Shown piece after piece: positions 1-10,404 of a stretch of 64,000 bases of DNA (position 1 is the first letter of the stretch; each line of letters begins with the position of its first letter). Origin of the DNA: an uncultured Proteiniphilum sp. (GTDB taxonomy: Bacteria > Bacteroidota > Bacteroidia > Bacteroidales > Dysgonomonadaceae); assembly GCA_927407015.1 (NCBI GenBank), contig CAKMJT010000029.1:1-64000 (forward strand), written 5' to 3'. A model generated the notes under the pieces. The model saw only the letters and a list, made by a program, of their open reading frames with translations, did not search any database and was not told where the DNA came from. The translations under genes were made by a program, and so were the position numbers.

Positions 1-295
1 AGCTTATTCAGACATTTTTTGGCAAGAATGAGAAGGAAAACAAAATGTTACTCTAAGAAAGTAGAAATGCTGAAGTTATCCGTGCATTTGTTAATGCATT
101 ATCGAAATGGAACTTTATCTATACTTAATTAGCAATGCCAATTCTTTTTCTTTTTCGTTGGCTTTATATGTTACTAAAATATTTCTCATTTGTGGTAACT
201 TTGAAGGAGACTCATTAATTGATTGTTATGTTTCATATTTTGGGCAACCTGAGTGAGGAATAAAATATACAGGTAAATTTGTCATACTTTTTTAT

Positions 296-850
296 TTAAT
301 TCCTTACAGATTTCAATGCAGTTCCCCAGTTTACAAGTTGGTCGAGCATGGTGTTTAATCTGCATTCTTGCATGGGTGCCGGTTTAAAAACGCTATAGTT
401 TTAAAATCATTGAAAAGAGAAAGCAAGACTTGGTTCCGTACATCAGCCACCTGAAGTTCGTCCATGATTAAGCGAAGTAGTTCTACGGCCCGGGAACCTC
501 CGGCAGAACCATAACTTACAAAACCAGCCGCTTTATTGTTCCACTCGACATACAAATAATCCAAAGCATTTTTTAAAACTGCCGGTAACGAATGATTATA
601 TTCACCCGTAACAAAAATAAAAGCATCAAGCGATTTTATTTTTTTTGCCCGTGCTTTTGTGTGTGGACTCATATATTGCCCCATTGAAGCAGGTAAAGGT
701 TCATCCAACAATGGAAGATTGTAGTCTTTGATATCTACCAGTTCATATTCAGCAGCGATCCCCCATTTCCTTTTACCTAAGCTGAGCGGTTTGAACGAAG
801 TAAAAAATTGCATCCAAAATCTATTTTTATTTATAAACATTATTTTTTGA
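296..850 (-). pseudogene. Decayed NADPH-dependent FMN reductase-like gene
   Basis: Core ELVDIKDYNLPLLDEPLPASMGQY...FVTGEYNHSLPAVLKNALDYLYVEWNNKAAGFVSYGSAGG is typical of the FMN_red family. The ORF ends prematurely after LFNDFK, but the expected C-terminus (SVFKPAP...LNTMLDQLVNWGTALKSVRN*) lies in another frame just downstream. The N-terminal GSTR region is scrambled across frames. Confidence 0.85.
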
Positions 851-982
851 AATATGTTCACGAATAAATTTAACCCAACTTGTTATAAATGCCACACAAA
901 AAACAAAAAAAGAATGCACAAATACCGGTTATTTTATTACTCTTAATTTTTATGGATCTGTGTCAATGTATAAACTTTTATG

Positions 983-990
983 TACATTTG
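983..990 (+). promoter_or_regulatory. Candidate Bacteroidetes -7 box TACATTTG
   Basis: Matches TAnnTTTG; the -33 element is weak. Confidence 0.3.
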
Positions 991-1171
991 TCAAAGGCTA
1001 CCGGTGTATGCGGGTTTGGTTCACATTATATCCCCTATGGCTACAGTTCCCGTATCGTAGTTGCTCCCCGTGGGATACGGATGCGCTTCGGATTCAAAAA
1101 ATCCGCTTCCAGCAGGATCTGCTGAAGATCACACCGAAAGCGGAGATAAATTATAAATCTGCCGTAAGCCG

Positions 1172-3319
1172 TTACTCGGCCATGAGCACATGCATGATGT
1201 CACAGGCTGATTTGGTGATAGAGGTGCCCGGGCCAAAGATGGCTGCCACCCCTGCCTGATAGAGATAATCATAATCCTGCGCAGGGATCACTCCGCCGGC
1301 AATGACCACGATATCGGCACGTCCCAGCCTTTTCAGCTCTTCGATCACCTGCGGCACCAGTGTCTTGTGCCCGGCAGCCAGCGAGGAGACCCCCAGCACA
1401 TGCACATCGTTCTCCACCGCCTGACGGGCTGCCTCTGCCGGTGTCTGGAACAAGGGCCCCATGTCCACGTCGAAGCCGCAATCAGCATAACCCGTGGCGA
1501 CGACTTTTGCACCACGGTCATGGCCGTCCTGACCCATCTTGGCGACCATGATCCTGGGTCTGCGCCCCTCTTTTTGGGCGAACTGATCGGTGAGTGCACG
1601 CGCTTCCCCGAGCGTTGCATCTGCTTTTGATTCTGATGAATACACGCCTGCTATTGTTCTGATTACTGCATTATAACGTCCTACTACTTTCTCGCAGGCA
1701 TCGGAGATCTCGCCCAGCGTGGCGCGAACCCTGGCTGCTTCGACAGAGAGCTCAAGAAGGTTTCCTTCCCTGGTCTCCACACAACGGGTGATGGCATCGA
1801 GCGCTCTCTGCACCGCCTCATTGTCGCGGCTGCCTCTCAGCTGACCCAACCGTTCTACTTGCTGTTTACGCACTTCCGTATTGTCAATATCCAGGATATC
1901 GATCGGATCTTCCTGATCGAGCCGGTAGCGGTTCACACCGATGATGCCCTGCACACCCGAGTCGATACGCGCCTGTGTACGGGCGGCAGCCTCCTCGATA
2001 CGCATCTTGGGGATACCGGTCTCAATGGCTTTGGCCATACCGCCCAGCTTCTCTACCTCCTGGATGAGTGTCCACGCCTTATCCACCAGCTCCTGGGTGA
2101 GCGACTCCACATAGTAGGAACCAGCCCAGGGATCTACCTGACGGGTGATCTGCGTCTCCTCCTGGATATAGATCTGTGTGTTGCGGGCGATACGGGCCGA
2201 GAAATCGGTCGGCAGCGCGATCGCCTCATCCAGGGCATTGGTATGGAGCGACTGGGTATGTCCCAACGCTGCAGCCATCGCTTCCACACAGGTACGTCCT
2301 ACGTTGTTGAAGGGGTCCTGCTCGGTGAGCGACCATCCCGATGTCTGGGAGTGGGTGCGCAGCGCCATCGATTTGGGGTTCTTCGCGCCGAAGCTCTTCA
2401 CGATCTTGGCCCATAACAGGCGTGCTGCACGCATCTTGGCGATCTCCATAAAGTGGTTCATGCCGATGGCCCAGAAGAAGGAGAGACGGGGTGCGAAAGC
2501 ATCCACATCGATGCCGGCATTGACCCCTGCACGCAGGTACTCGATACCGTCGGCCAGCGTGTAAGCCAGCTCGATGTCGGCCGTAGCACCTGCCTCCTGC
2601 ATGTGATACCCTGAGATGGAGATGGAGTTGAACTTGGGCATCTTCTGCGAGGTGAACTCGAAAATGTCGGCGATGATCTTCATTGAGAACTCAGGTGGAT
2701 AGATATAAGTGTTACGCACCATGAACTCCTTGAGGATATCGTTCTGGATGGTTCCGGCCATCTCTTCCAGCTTGGCCCCCTGTTCCTGCGCTGCGACGAT
2801 ATAAAATGCCAGCACGGGCAGCACGGCACCGTTCATGGTCATGGAGACAGACATCTTGTTCAGGGGTATCCCATCGAACAGGATCTTCATATCCTCCACC
2901 GAGCAGATAGAGACACCGGCCTTGCCCACATCGCCTACCACACGTTCGTTGTCGGCATCATAACCGCGGTGTGTGGGAAGGTCGAAAGCCACGGAGAGGC
3001 CTTTCTGGCCCGATGCCAGATTGCGGCGGTAGAAGGCGTTGGACTCCTCGGCCGTGGAGAAGCCGGCGTACTGACGGATGGTCCAGGGACGCATCACGTA
3101 CATCGTCGAGTAGGGTCCGCGAAGAAAGGGAGCCAGACCGGCAGCATAGTTCAGGTGTTCCATACCCCGTAGGTCCTCCTTCGTGTACACGGGCTTCACC
3201 GGTATCTGTTCCGGCGTGAGCCAATCGGCTTTGATCTCGTTCTTTTCGGCCCACTCCGCTACGTCGGTAGTCGAAAAACCATCCGATTGAATGTTTATCT
3301 TTTTAAAATCAGGTTTCAT
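1172..3319 (-). CDS. mutB: Methylmalonyl-CoA mutase large subunit (B12-binding)
   Basis: 715 aa; [11 protein letters not shown] cobalamin-binding motif; full-length mutase sequence. Confidence 0.95.
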   Translation of the reverse strand: MKPDFKKINIQSDGFSTTDVAEWAEKNEIKADWLTPEQIPVKPVYTKEDLRGMEHLNYAAGLAPFLRGPYSTMYVMRPWTIRQYAGFSTAEESNAFYRRNLASGQKGLSVAFDLPTHRGYDADNERVVGDVGKAGVSICSVEDMKILFDGIPLNKMSVSMTMNGAVLPVLAFYIVAAQEQGAKLEEMAGTIQNDILKEFMVRNTYIYPPEFSMKIIADIFEFTSQKMPKFNSISISGYHMQEAGATADIELAYTLADGIEYLRAGVNAGIDVDAFAPRLSFFWAIGMNHFMEIAKMRAARLLWAKIVKSFGAKNPKSMALRTHSQTSGWSLTEQDPFNNVGRTCVEAMAAALGHTQSLHTNALDEAIALPTDFSARIARNTQIYIQEETQITRQVDPWAGSYYVESLTQELVDKAWTLIQEVEKLGGMAKAIETGIPKMRIEEAAARTQARIDSGVQGIIGVNRYRLDQEDPIDILDIDNTEVRKQQVERLGQLRGSRDNEAVQRALDAITRCVETREGNLLELSVEAARVRATLGEISDACEKVVGRYNAVIRTIAGVYSSESKADATLGEARALTDQFAQKEGRRPRIMVAKMGQDGHDRGAKVVATGYADCGFDVDMGPLFQTPAEAARQAVENDVHVLGVSSLAAGHKTLVPQVIEELKRLGRADIVVIAGGVIPAQDYDYLYQAGVAAIFGPGTSITKSACDIMHVLMAE

Positions 3320-3465
3320 ATAATTGGTTTAATATTCTCATTAAAAGGTATGTAACTTGCCTGCATCACCCTATCGTGTAAGGGATTCTAAACGCCCGTT
3401 TCATACAACTTGTCTGTTTATTGGGTCATATACCCGGAATCGGCTTCCGGCTGTTGTGACTTCTT

Positions 3466-4116
3466 TCAAATAAAAGGTGAACTAAAATTGGCGGCAGCGA
3501 GTAACACGCTGAACAGCAGCACCAACAGCGCAGTCTGCACATCGAGGGAACGGATACTACCCGGATCTTCCGGAACAGCACTTTTCATCCGCCTGATATT
3601 TTGCAGTGCCAGCGGGAAACTGAACAGCACCAGGAACGACAGCGGGCTGAGCAGGTGCAGCATCACCGCAACCGCCACCAGCAGGTAGGCAGCCAGCAAC
3701 ATCGTCTGATAGGTGACCTGCGCTCCTTCGAGCCCCAGCCTGACGGCCTGCGTGTGTCTGCCCGCAGCTTTATCCTGCTGCATATCGCGTGTGTTGCGGG
3801 CATGCAGCATAGCCATATCCAGCAACCCGGCAGGGGCAACCACCAGCAGTATCGGCCAGATCAGCCGGCCCGTCATCACATACACCAGACCTAATGGCAT
3901 CACCATTGCAAACATAATGAAGATGAGCAGGCTTCCCATTGCCGTCTTACTGCATCTGTGGTAGAAAGCAGAGCAGAGGATGGCGACAAGAATTGCCAAT
4001 ACGCCAAAAGTCCAGTTCACGCCGGTGACCACACCGGTTCTGTACAGGTAAAACACGTACGACAGGCCGATCAGCGCGGGTGATGCCAAAGCAGGGATGA
4101 TCCCTAATCTTGTCAT
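3466..4116 (-). CDS. Short UbiA/MenA-like membrane protein
   Basis: 216 aa, multiple hydrophobic helices. ARNTRDMQQDKAAGRHTQAVRLG matches the second Asp-rich motif of MenA/UbiA prenyltransferases. Overlaps the upstream mutA stop by 4 bp. Confidence 0.7.
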   Translation of the reverse strand: MTRLGIIPALASPALIGLSYVFYLYRTGVVTGVNWTFGVLAILVAILCSAFYHRCSKTAMGSLLIFIMFAMVMPLGLVYVMTGRLIWPILLVVAPAGLLDMAMLHARNTRDMQQDKAAGRHTQAVRLGLEGAQVTYQTMLLAAYLLVAVAVMLHLLSPLSFLVLFSFPLALQNIRRMKSAVPEDPGSIRSLDVQTALLVLLFSVLLAAANFSSPFI

Positions 4117-6011
4117 TTCAATAATTTGCCGTTAAACATTTTCAATGTCTCCAGGATGTTGCTCCGTACATGGATAAAATGCTCGATGCCGTGTGCTTTC
4201 AGATCGTCCATGCAGGCAGGCGCACCGGCCACCACGAACAGCTCTTTGCCACCCTTCAGCAGATCATAGGCTTCCGGTGCGAAGGTTACATACTCATCAT
4301 CGCTGGAGCAGAGCACCACCACATCGGCACCCTTCTCCCGGGCGGCATTCACTCCTTCTTCCACCGTGTTGAATCCGAGGTTGTCGATCAGATCATAACC
4401 GGCACACGAGAAGAAATTGCTGGAGAACTGGGAACGTGCCAGACGCATCGCCAGGTTGCCAATGGTCAGCATGAACACTTTGGGTGTGTTGCCGCTTCGC
4501 TCCGTGGCCAGGCGCAGCTCGTTGAACGCATCTGCCAGACGGACCGATCTGAGCTTTTTGAGCGGCGTTTGCCGGTCATCATGCCCGCAGCCACAGCCAT
4601 GGGCCTGCTCATCCTCTATTTTCTCACTCATCGTCTCCCTGAAATTGGGGTACTGATTGGTGCCCAGCAATATCTCCCGGCGATTGGCCACCGCCTGGAA
4701 ACGGGCATCCGACGATGCGTTGATGGCGTCCTGCACGGTACCGGTTTTCAGCGATTCGTAAAAACCCGTCTCTTCCGTTTCTATGAACAGCTTCCATGCC
4801 TGTTCGGCCAGGGAAGCAGTGAGTGTCTCAATGTAATAGGACCCCGATGAAGGATCGGTGATCTTATCGAAATGAGACTCCTCCTTGAGCAGCAACTGCT
4901 GGTTCACGGCGATGCGTTCGGCAAAGTCGGTGGGCGTTTCGAACGCTTCGTCGAAAGGACGCACCGTGAGCGAGTCCACGGCGCCGATCGTTGCCGACAT
5001 GGTTTCTGTTTGTGTACGCAGCAGGTTGACATAGGGATCGTAAAGCGACTGGTTGAAACGCGAGGTGGTCGCATGTATATTCATCTTGGCAGCGCAACGG
5101 CAGGTGCCATCAGCGGCTTTGTTGTCACAGTCGCGGGCACAGGGCGGCTGGTAGGCGTTCACAATCTCGGCCCAGAGCCAGCGGGCAGCACGGAACTTAG
5201 CGATCTCCATGAAATAATTGGAACCCACGCCCAGTTCAAATTTGATCTTCTTGGCTGCCAGTGAGGGATCAATACCGTTGCCGATCAGCTCCGACAGCAC
5301 CTGGTTGCCGTAAGAAAGGCTGTAGCCAAGCTCCTGATAGCTGTAGGCACCGGCATCGTTCATCCTGTTACCTGTAACAGTGATGGCCCGATACCGGGGA
5401 AGGGAAGCCGTTACCTTCACCATCTCAACCGCTTTCTCCACCCACTGGGGTTCATCCACCCCTTTCTTCAGTATCTTCCTGAAGGGGTCGAATTCAATGG
5501 AACCAAAGCAGTCCATCAGATTCAGACCACGGCTGGTCAGATAATCCACCAGCAGCCCGGCCAGATCGACGGTACGTGAGATGCAGGTGCTGAAATTCAG
5601 CTCCACCTTGTCGGGAGCTATGCCGTTGAGCAGGATGCCCAGATTCTCTGCCGTAAGTGCATTCTTCGGCAGATGAAAACCAAAAGAGTTGATGCCTCTT
5701 TCGAGCAATGCCACAGCTTTTTTGTTGGCTTCAGGGAAGTCCTGCACGTCGATCTCCTGGCGTACATACCACTTGTTATCCTTTCTCGTGCTGCGCACAT
5801 AGGGGAACTGTCCCGGCAGGTTCTCCGCAGCACGGGAGCCTGCAATATCTTCTGCACGATAAAAAGGATTGACCGGAAACCCTTCATTGGTTTTCCATAC
5901 CAGTCTTTTTTGGAAATCGGCCCCTTTCAGGTCTTTGGTAACGACTTCCATCCACTCCTCAGTGGAAACGGGAGGAAAATCCGTGAAAAGTTTTTCTCTC
6001 TGTTTACTCAT
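4113..6011 (-). CDS. mutA: Methylmalonyl-CoA mutase small subunit
   Basis: 632 aa mutase-like barrel with a C-terminal B12-binding-like domain lacking DxHxxG, as expected for the small subunit. Confidence 0.93.
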   Translation of the reverse strand: MSKQREKLFTDFPPVSTEEWMEVVTKDLKGADFQKRLVWKTNEGFPVNPFYRAEDIAGSRAAENLPGQFPYVRSTRKDNKWYVRQEIDVQDFPEANKKAVALLERGINSFGFHLPKNALTAENLGILLNGIAPDKVELNFSTCISRTVDLAGLLVDYLTSRGLNLMDCFGSIEFDPFRKILKKGVDEPQWVEKAVEMVKVTASLPRYRAITVTGNRMNDAGAYSYQELGYSLSYGNQVLSELIGNGIDPSLAAKKIKFELGVGSNYFMEIAKFRAARWLWAEIVNAYQPPCARDCDNKAADGTCRCAAKMNIHATTSRFNQSLYDPYVNLLRTQTETMSATIGAVDSLTVRPFDEAFETPTDFAERIAVNQQLLLKEESHFDKITDPSSGSYYIETLTASLAEQAWKLFIETEETGFYESLKTGTVQDAINASSDARFQAVANRREILLGTNQYPNFRETMSEKIEDEQAHGCGCGHDDRQTPLKKLRSVRLADAFNELRLATERSGNTPKVFMLTIGNLAMRLARSQFSSNFFSCAGYDLIDNLGFNTVEEGVNAAREKGADVVVLCSSDDEYVTFAPEAYDLLKGGKELFVVAGAPACMDDLKAHGIEHFIHVRSNILETLKMFNGKLLK

Positions 6012-6074
6012 AATTGACTACATTTATTATTTTGAAGTTCTTTCATCTACACTGTTCGTTTCATGACCATATCT

Positions 6075-6830
6075 CTACTCCGCATGCTTCAGGTCGGTCA
6101 GCAGCTTCCCGATCTTCTCCGTCACCGCTTTCACATAACGCGCACCCTTTGCGGCAGTCGATTTTTTCGGGTTACCGATGCCGGTATCCGACGATACCTC
6201 ATCCCAATGGCGGGGCATCCATCCGATCTTTTGATCCACCGCCGCTATATGGCCCGGTCTCACCTTCCCGTCGCCGGCCCTCGCCATCGATACCAGTTCG
6301 GGGTGATAATGCAACATCACCGATGTCTCCTGCTCACCGGCATGTTCATCCGGTTTCTCTTCGAAATATCCTTCCGTGGGTACAATAGCCCACCAATCGA
6401 CTACGATCAGGCGGAAATCGGGGAAAGACATCGCCAGGTCACGCACGTACGGTTTCAGCGTGTTTCCGCCGTGACCGTTGATGATCACCATTTTACGAAA
6501 ACCCTGTCCGTAGAGCGATGTCACGATATCCACCAGAATCATTTTCTGCGTTTCGCTGCGCGTGTGCACACAGAAAGGCTTGTTCCATTGTCCTGCATTT
6601 TGTGAACCAAAAAAAACAGGGGGCATCACCATACAGGTGATACCCTTTTCCAGCACTTCATCTGCACAATCGCAGGCAATCTCGTAGGTGAGGATGCAAT
6701 CGGTCAGATAGGGCAGATGGTAGTTATGGGGTTCCACGGCTCCCCAGGGAAGAATGACAATATCGTAACTGTGCTCCAGTATTTCACCGTAATTGGTGTG
6801 AGGAATACGAAGAAAACTATTTTTTGACAT
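6075..6830 (-). CDS. Creatininase family protein (creatinine amidohydrolase-like)
   Basis: WGAVEPHNYHLPYLTD and INGHGGNT motifs. Confidence 0.88.
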   Translation of the reverse strand: MSKNSFLRIPHTNYGEILEHSYDIVILPWGAVEPHNYHLPYLTDCILTYEIACDCADEVLEKGITCMVMPPVFFGSQNAGQWNKPFCVHTRSETQKMILVDIVTSLYGQGFRKMVIINGHGGNTLKPYVRDLAMSFPDFRLIVVDWWAIVPTEGYFEEKPDEHAGEQETSVMLHYHPELVSMARAGDGKVRPGHIAAVDQKIGWMPRHWDEVSSDTGIGNPKKSTAAKGARYVKAVTEKIGKLLTDLKHAE

Positions 6831-6865
6831 AGTGTGATTGGATGATGGTAAGCCGTCGTAAAATT

Positions 6866-7735
6866 TTACATCGATATCAGACCGTTCCGGATACAGTAAA
6901 ATGTAAGGCCGGAGACCGTTTTGATACCTGTTTTGGCAATGATATTTTTTCGGTGTGTCAACACCGTATTGTGACTGATAGTCAGTGCTTCCGCGATCTC
7001 TTTGTTGAGGTAACCCTGCACAATTAGGCGCAGTATCTCTTTTTCCCGGTTCGACAGCTGATGATTGGGTTCGTGCGCTGGGTGCGGAGGATCGCTGGAA
7101 ATATTTTCCTGCAACTGCCGCATACCCATCGGATCCAGCTCATTCAGCTTGGGACGGAGCACCTTGTTGCGCAACCTGTTGTGTGCAGCGAGGTCCTTCT
7201 CGAATGAATTGAGGGAAAAAATCACCGCATAACATAGGTTCTGATTATAATCTTTTGAGAGATGCTTGATCAGGATGTTCTTCAAATCATGAAGCAAGTC
7301 GTCGGGGAAGTCATCGTCGTAATCTACTGAATTTTGCAGATGATTTGTCATCCTCTCCTTGAACTTCAGGAACAGCAGGCGGAGCATCCCGAGTTCAGTG
7401 TTCTCTGAGCCGCTGAGGGCAATAAACGCATTGAGATGCTTCTCTATATTCGGCACCAGATCGTGGATATAGTTTTGAACGGTTTGGCGAAAATAATCGG
7501 CAATCGATTCGGTATCGAACAATGAAAGGGAGGCATCGGGGATAAAGCTCTCATCCAGATAGACATTGAGCACCGTCATAATGAAATCGGGATTCAGGTC
7601 GTGTTCGATACAGAGATCGAGCACGGTCTTGTCCCCCACCCCAAGCCGTATTCCAAAACGGTTCAGTACGGGAATCAGTTCGTTGTGCGCTGCAAGCACA
7701 ACAGCCATAACGCTATGTAGGTTCAGTAATGGCAC
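6866..7735 (-). CDS. LuxR-type HTH regulator with ScdA_N/RIC hemerythrin-like N-terminus
   Basis: C-terminal LSNREKEILRLIVQGYLNKEIAEALTISHNTVLTHRKNI is a LuxR HTH. N-terminal VLNRFGIRLGVGDKTVLDLCIEHDLN resembles the ScdA_N (DUF542) segment. Confidence 0.8.
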   Translation of the reverse strand: MPLLNLHSVMAVVLAAHNELIPVLNRFGIRLGVGDKTVLDLCIEHDLNPDFIMTVLNVYLDESFIPDASLSLFDTESIADYFRQTVQNYIHDLVPNIEKHLNAFIALSGSENTELGMLRLLFLKFKERMTNHLQNSVDYDDDFPDDLLHDLKNILIKHLSKDYNQNLCYAVIFSLNSFEKDLAAHNRLRNKVLRPKLNELDPMGMRQLQENISSDPPHPAHEPNHQLSNREKEILRLIVQGYLNKEIAEALTISHNTVLTHRKNIIAKTGIKTVSGLTFYCIRNGLISM

Positions 7736-7933
7736 TTACCTGCTGTTTTGATTTGCATTCTTCGCACAACCCCTCACCGGATCTGTGTTTCGAACGACAA
7801 TAGATTGTAATCATCTTGCCGACGACTCTTTTTTCTCCTTCGTTCATACCCTCTCCTTCAATCGAAGCGTAAAATTAGCGATTTTCTTTCTGCTCGCCAA
7901 ACAGAATCACCTGATTCTTTCTTTAGCAGTGCT

Positions 7934-8623
7934 TTACTTTTCATCTTTCCCCTCCTGTAGATGTACCGTGCGCATTTGCCGGAGTATGTGGGCTTTTCTT
8001 TTTTGGATGTAGGGTGAGGGGCTCCTGGAACTATATACCCTCGGATTAGGCAGCGTGGCAGCTATCAGAGCCGACTGACCTTCAGTAAGCTTACCGGCAG
8101 TTGTATTAAAATGATGCCTGGCCACCGCTTCTGCACCATATATTCCCTTACCGGTCTCCATGATGTTCAGGTACACCTCCAGAATCCGCTCCTTGGACCA
8201 AAACAGCTCTATCAGCATGGTAAACCAGGCTTCCAGAGCCTTCCTGAACCATGAAGAACGCGGCCATAAAAAAAGATTCTTTGCCGTCTGTTGTGAGATC
8301 GTGCTGGCCCCGCGTGCTTTCTTCCGTATTTTGTTCTCATGGATGGCTTTTCTTATCTCTACTTTATCGAAGCCCTCGTGGAGATAGAAACGCTGGTCCT
8401 CGGAAGCGATCACGGCACGTTTCAGCGAGTTGGATATCCTGTCGTACGGTACCCAATGATGACGCAGCCGGGGACGCTCTCCCTGATTCAACGACTGGAC
8501 CATTCTGATTCCCATCAGCGGCGTAAAATATACAGGCAGGAATCTGAAAAGAATCACTCCCCCGACAGAGAGTATGAGAAACCATAGCGTGAGTTTACCA
8601 ATAAATCGGACCAGTTTTTTCAT
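7934..8623 (-). CDS. mtgA: Monofunctional biosynthetic peptidoglycan transglycosylase
   Basis: GT51 motifs: [46 protein letters not shown]. Confidence 0.93.
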   Translation of the reverse strand: MKKLVRFIGKLTLWFLILSVGGVILFRFLPVYFTPLMGIRMVQSLNQGERPRLRHHWVPYDRISNSLKRAVIASEDQRFYLHEGFDKVEIRKAIHENKIRKKARGASTISQQTAKNLFLWPRSSWFRKALEAWFTMLIELFWSKERILEVYLNIMETGKGIYGAEAVARHHFNTTAGKLTEGQSALIAATLPNPRVYSSRSPSPYIQKRKAHILRQMRTVHLQEGKDEK

Positions 8624-8697
8624 CCACTTTTTACTTTGTTTTCAGACTGCAAAGATAAAAAAAAGAGGGTCAGACCGCTTCACAGAGGGGTGGAAAA

Positions 8698-9996
8698 TTA
8701 CCTTTTCTTCGACAGCAGATAGTCACCGCCGGGAGTCTCCTCAACATAATAACCTTCATTCAGCTCAATCACCCAGCCATCGCCTGTCACTCTCTCTTCC
8801 GTGATCTCCAGCGGTTCCGAGACAATCACCCAGCGCCAGTCCGATCGGAGCAGGGCTCCTCCGCCGTCCACGGTCAGTATCCCCCATCTGTCGCTGATCT
8901 GTATGGACGGGTAGACTGTCCCTTCATCCTCATCGAGCGGGATCAGGTTTTGCAGGTCGAACGACATATTCATATTCTCCAGCCGGATCTCCAGGTGAGG
9001 CTCCTCCAGGAACTTCTCACGATAAATGTCGAGGCGGGCGCTGTTCGAGATCTCCCTTCTCATCTCCTCATCGGCAATGGCTCTCCCGCCGTATTCCTCC
9101 GCAACCTGTTTCACATAGGTCTGCAACAGGATACGCATCTCCATGCCGAATGCTTCCGAGAAAAAATCGGTGAGGAAGGTGTCGGCATCTATCTTCTTAT
9201 TCCATTGATTATCTTTTTGAAAAAGAAAGAAACCATATACAGGGACTGTTTCGTAGGCGAACGACCGTACGAAAGTGGGCATTTTCGCGAATGCACCAAT
9301 CCGCCTGAGCAGATAATCCCTCCACATCCATTTGTCGCGCCCGCTCATCATTTGTCCCGTGTAGGAGGCAAGTCCTTCCAGCAGTTCCAGCGCATTTTCT
9401 GCTGTCTCGGACCCCCGATAAAGTTGATGCCTGTATTTCCTGAAAATAAGTGCATTACGCAGATGATCCTCTGCCCTGACCAGTCGCTGCGCTTTCAGCG
9501 CCTCTTCCAGGGCAGCCATCTCGAGGCGCAGATAGATGCGCCCCTCTCTAAGATCCAGATGGTTATTCTCCTCTCTCTTAAGGTGAAAGCCGAGAGAAGG
9601 CTGGGCACTATGAAACAGTTCATGGGTGATAAGATCGACACGGTCATACCGGTCTGGCGGCAGCGGCAGCCTGACCATCGCCCAGTGTTTGCCACTCCAT
9701 ACCAGGTCGGTGTTGGCAAAGGTAATCTCTTTGGGTAGGACACCCCTGTAGATACCGTTTCTCAGGGTGAGAAAACCCCCTTCATCGGCTTCATTGGCAT
9801 AGATCTCACGGGTATCGGGATTGACAAGCAGTACAGGGCCATAGATGTCTTTGTCCCACAGTCCCCGGTGGGTGGTGGTAGCTTCCTTCACCTGAAGGAA
9901 ATACATAGAGATGCTATCCGCAGAGAGCTGCGGAACCTGAGCGTTGGTTGCTTCCACAAACAAGCTCATCAGCCCTATGCCAATGAGGTGTTTCAT
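8698..9996 (-). CDS. Secreted HExxH-motif protein (putative metallopeptidase)
   Basis: Signal peptide; LITHELFHSAQ motif; 432 aa. Confidence 0.6.
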   Translation of the reverse strand: MKHLIGIGLMSLFVEATNAQVPQLSADSISMYFLQVKEATTTHRGLWDKDIYGPVLLVNPDTREIYANEADEGGFLTLRNGIYRGVLPKEITFANTDLVWSGKHWAMVRLPLPPDRYDRVDLITHELFHSAQPSLGFHLKREENNHLDLREGRIYLRLEMAALEEALKAQRLVRAEDHLRNALIFRKYRHQLYRGSETAENALELLEGLASYTGQMMSGRDKWMWRDYLLRRIGAFAKMPTFVRSFAYETVPVYGFFLFQKDNQWNKKIDADTFLTDFFSEAFGMEMRILLQTYVKQVAEEYGGRAIADEEMRREISNSARLDIYREKFLEEPHLEIRLENMNMSFDLQNLIPLDEDEGTVYPSIQISDRWGILTVDGGGALLRSDWRWVIVSEPLEITEERVTGDGWVIELNEGYYVEETPGGDYLLSKKR

Positions 9997-10297
9997 TCAT
10001 TTCTTTGGAACAAAATTAAACTATTTTCCTTCTCAACTGTCAAATAGTAAGATATTTTTATGGGGAGATGTTGATAAGGGAGATGTTATTCATGCTGTTC
10101 CTGACGCCGTTGTCGGTAACGGGGCTGCTGAAAAGGCATCCCCTTGCAGTTGGGATGAAACACCCTGCGGGTAAAAGATACAGCTGCCTTCCGGTGAGAA
10201 GGCACGATGAAATTGCAGAGAGAGGGAACTTATTTCCAGATAGGTTTCCACACCCAGAGCTCCTGCAATACTTAATTAAATTGGGTTCTAATTGATC

Positions 10298-10332
10298 GAG
10301 CGTACCCTGGTTGCGGTAATTAGGGTGCGCTC
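10298..10332. terminator. Strong hairpin downstream of rodA; possible terminator
   Basis: GAGCGTACCCT ... AGGGTGCGCTC, 11-bp stem with one G-T pair and a 13-nt loop. No clear U tract. Confidence 0.4.
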
Positions 10333-10404
10333 ACTTCATATCTCTTCTGCCTGCTTCCTTTCAGCACCACGGCAGCAGATCATTTTCAACCGTGTTCCTG
10401 CATG

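Noticed and set aside
889-1259. Overlapping small ORFs (78 and 99 aa) between the pseudogene and mutB
   Set aside because: No recognisable motifs, overlapping in different frames, and one runs into mutB; structured RNA seemed as likely.
1859-2416. 185-aa plus-strand ORF inside mutB
   Set aside because: Antisense shadow of the mutase; no family resemblance.
4170-4850. 226-aa plus-strand ORF inside mutA
   Set aside because: High-GC antisense open frame over a well-supported CDS.
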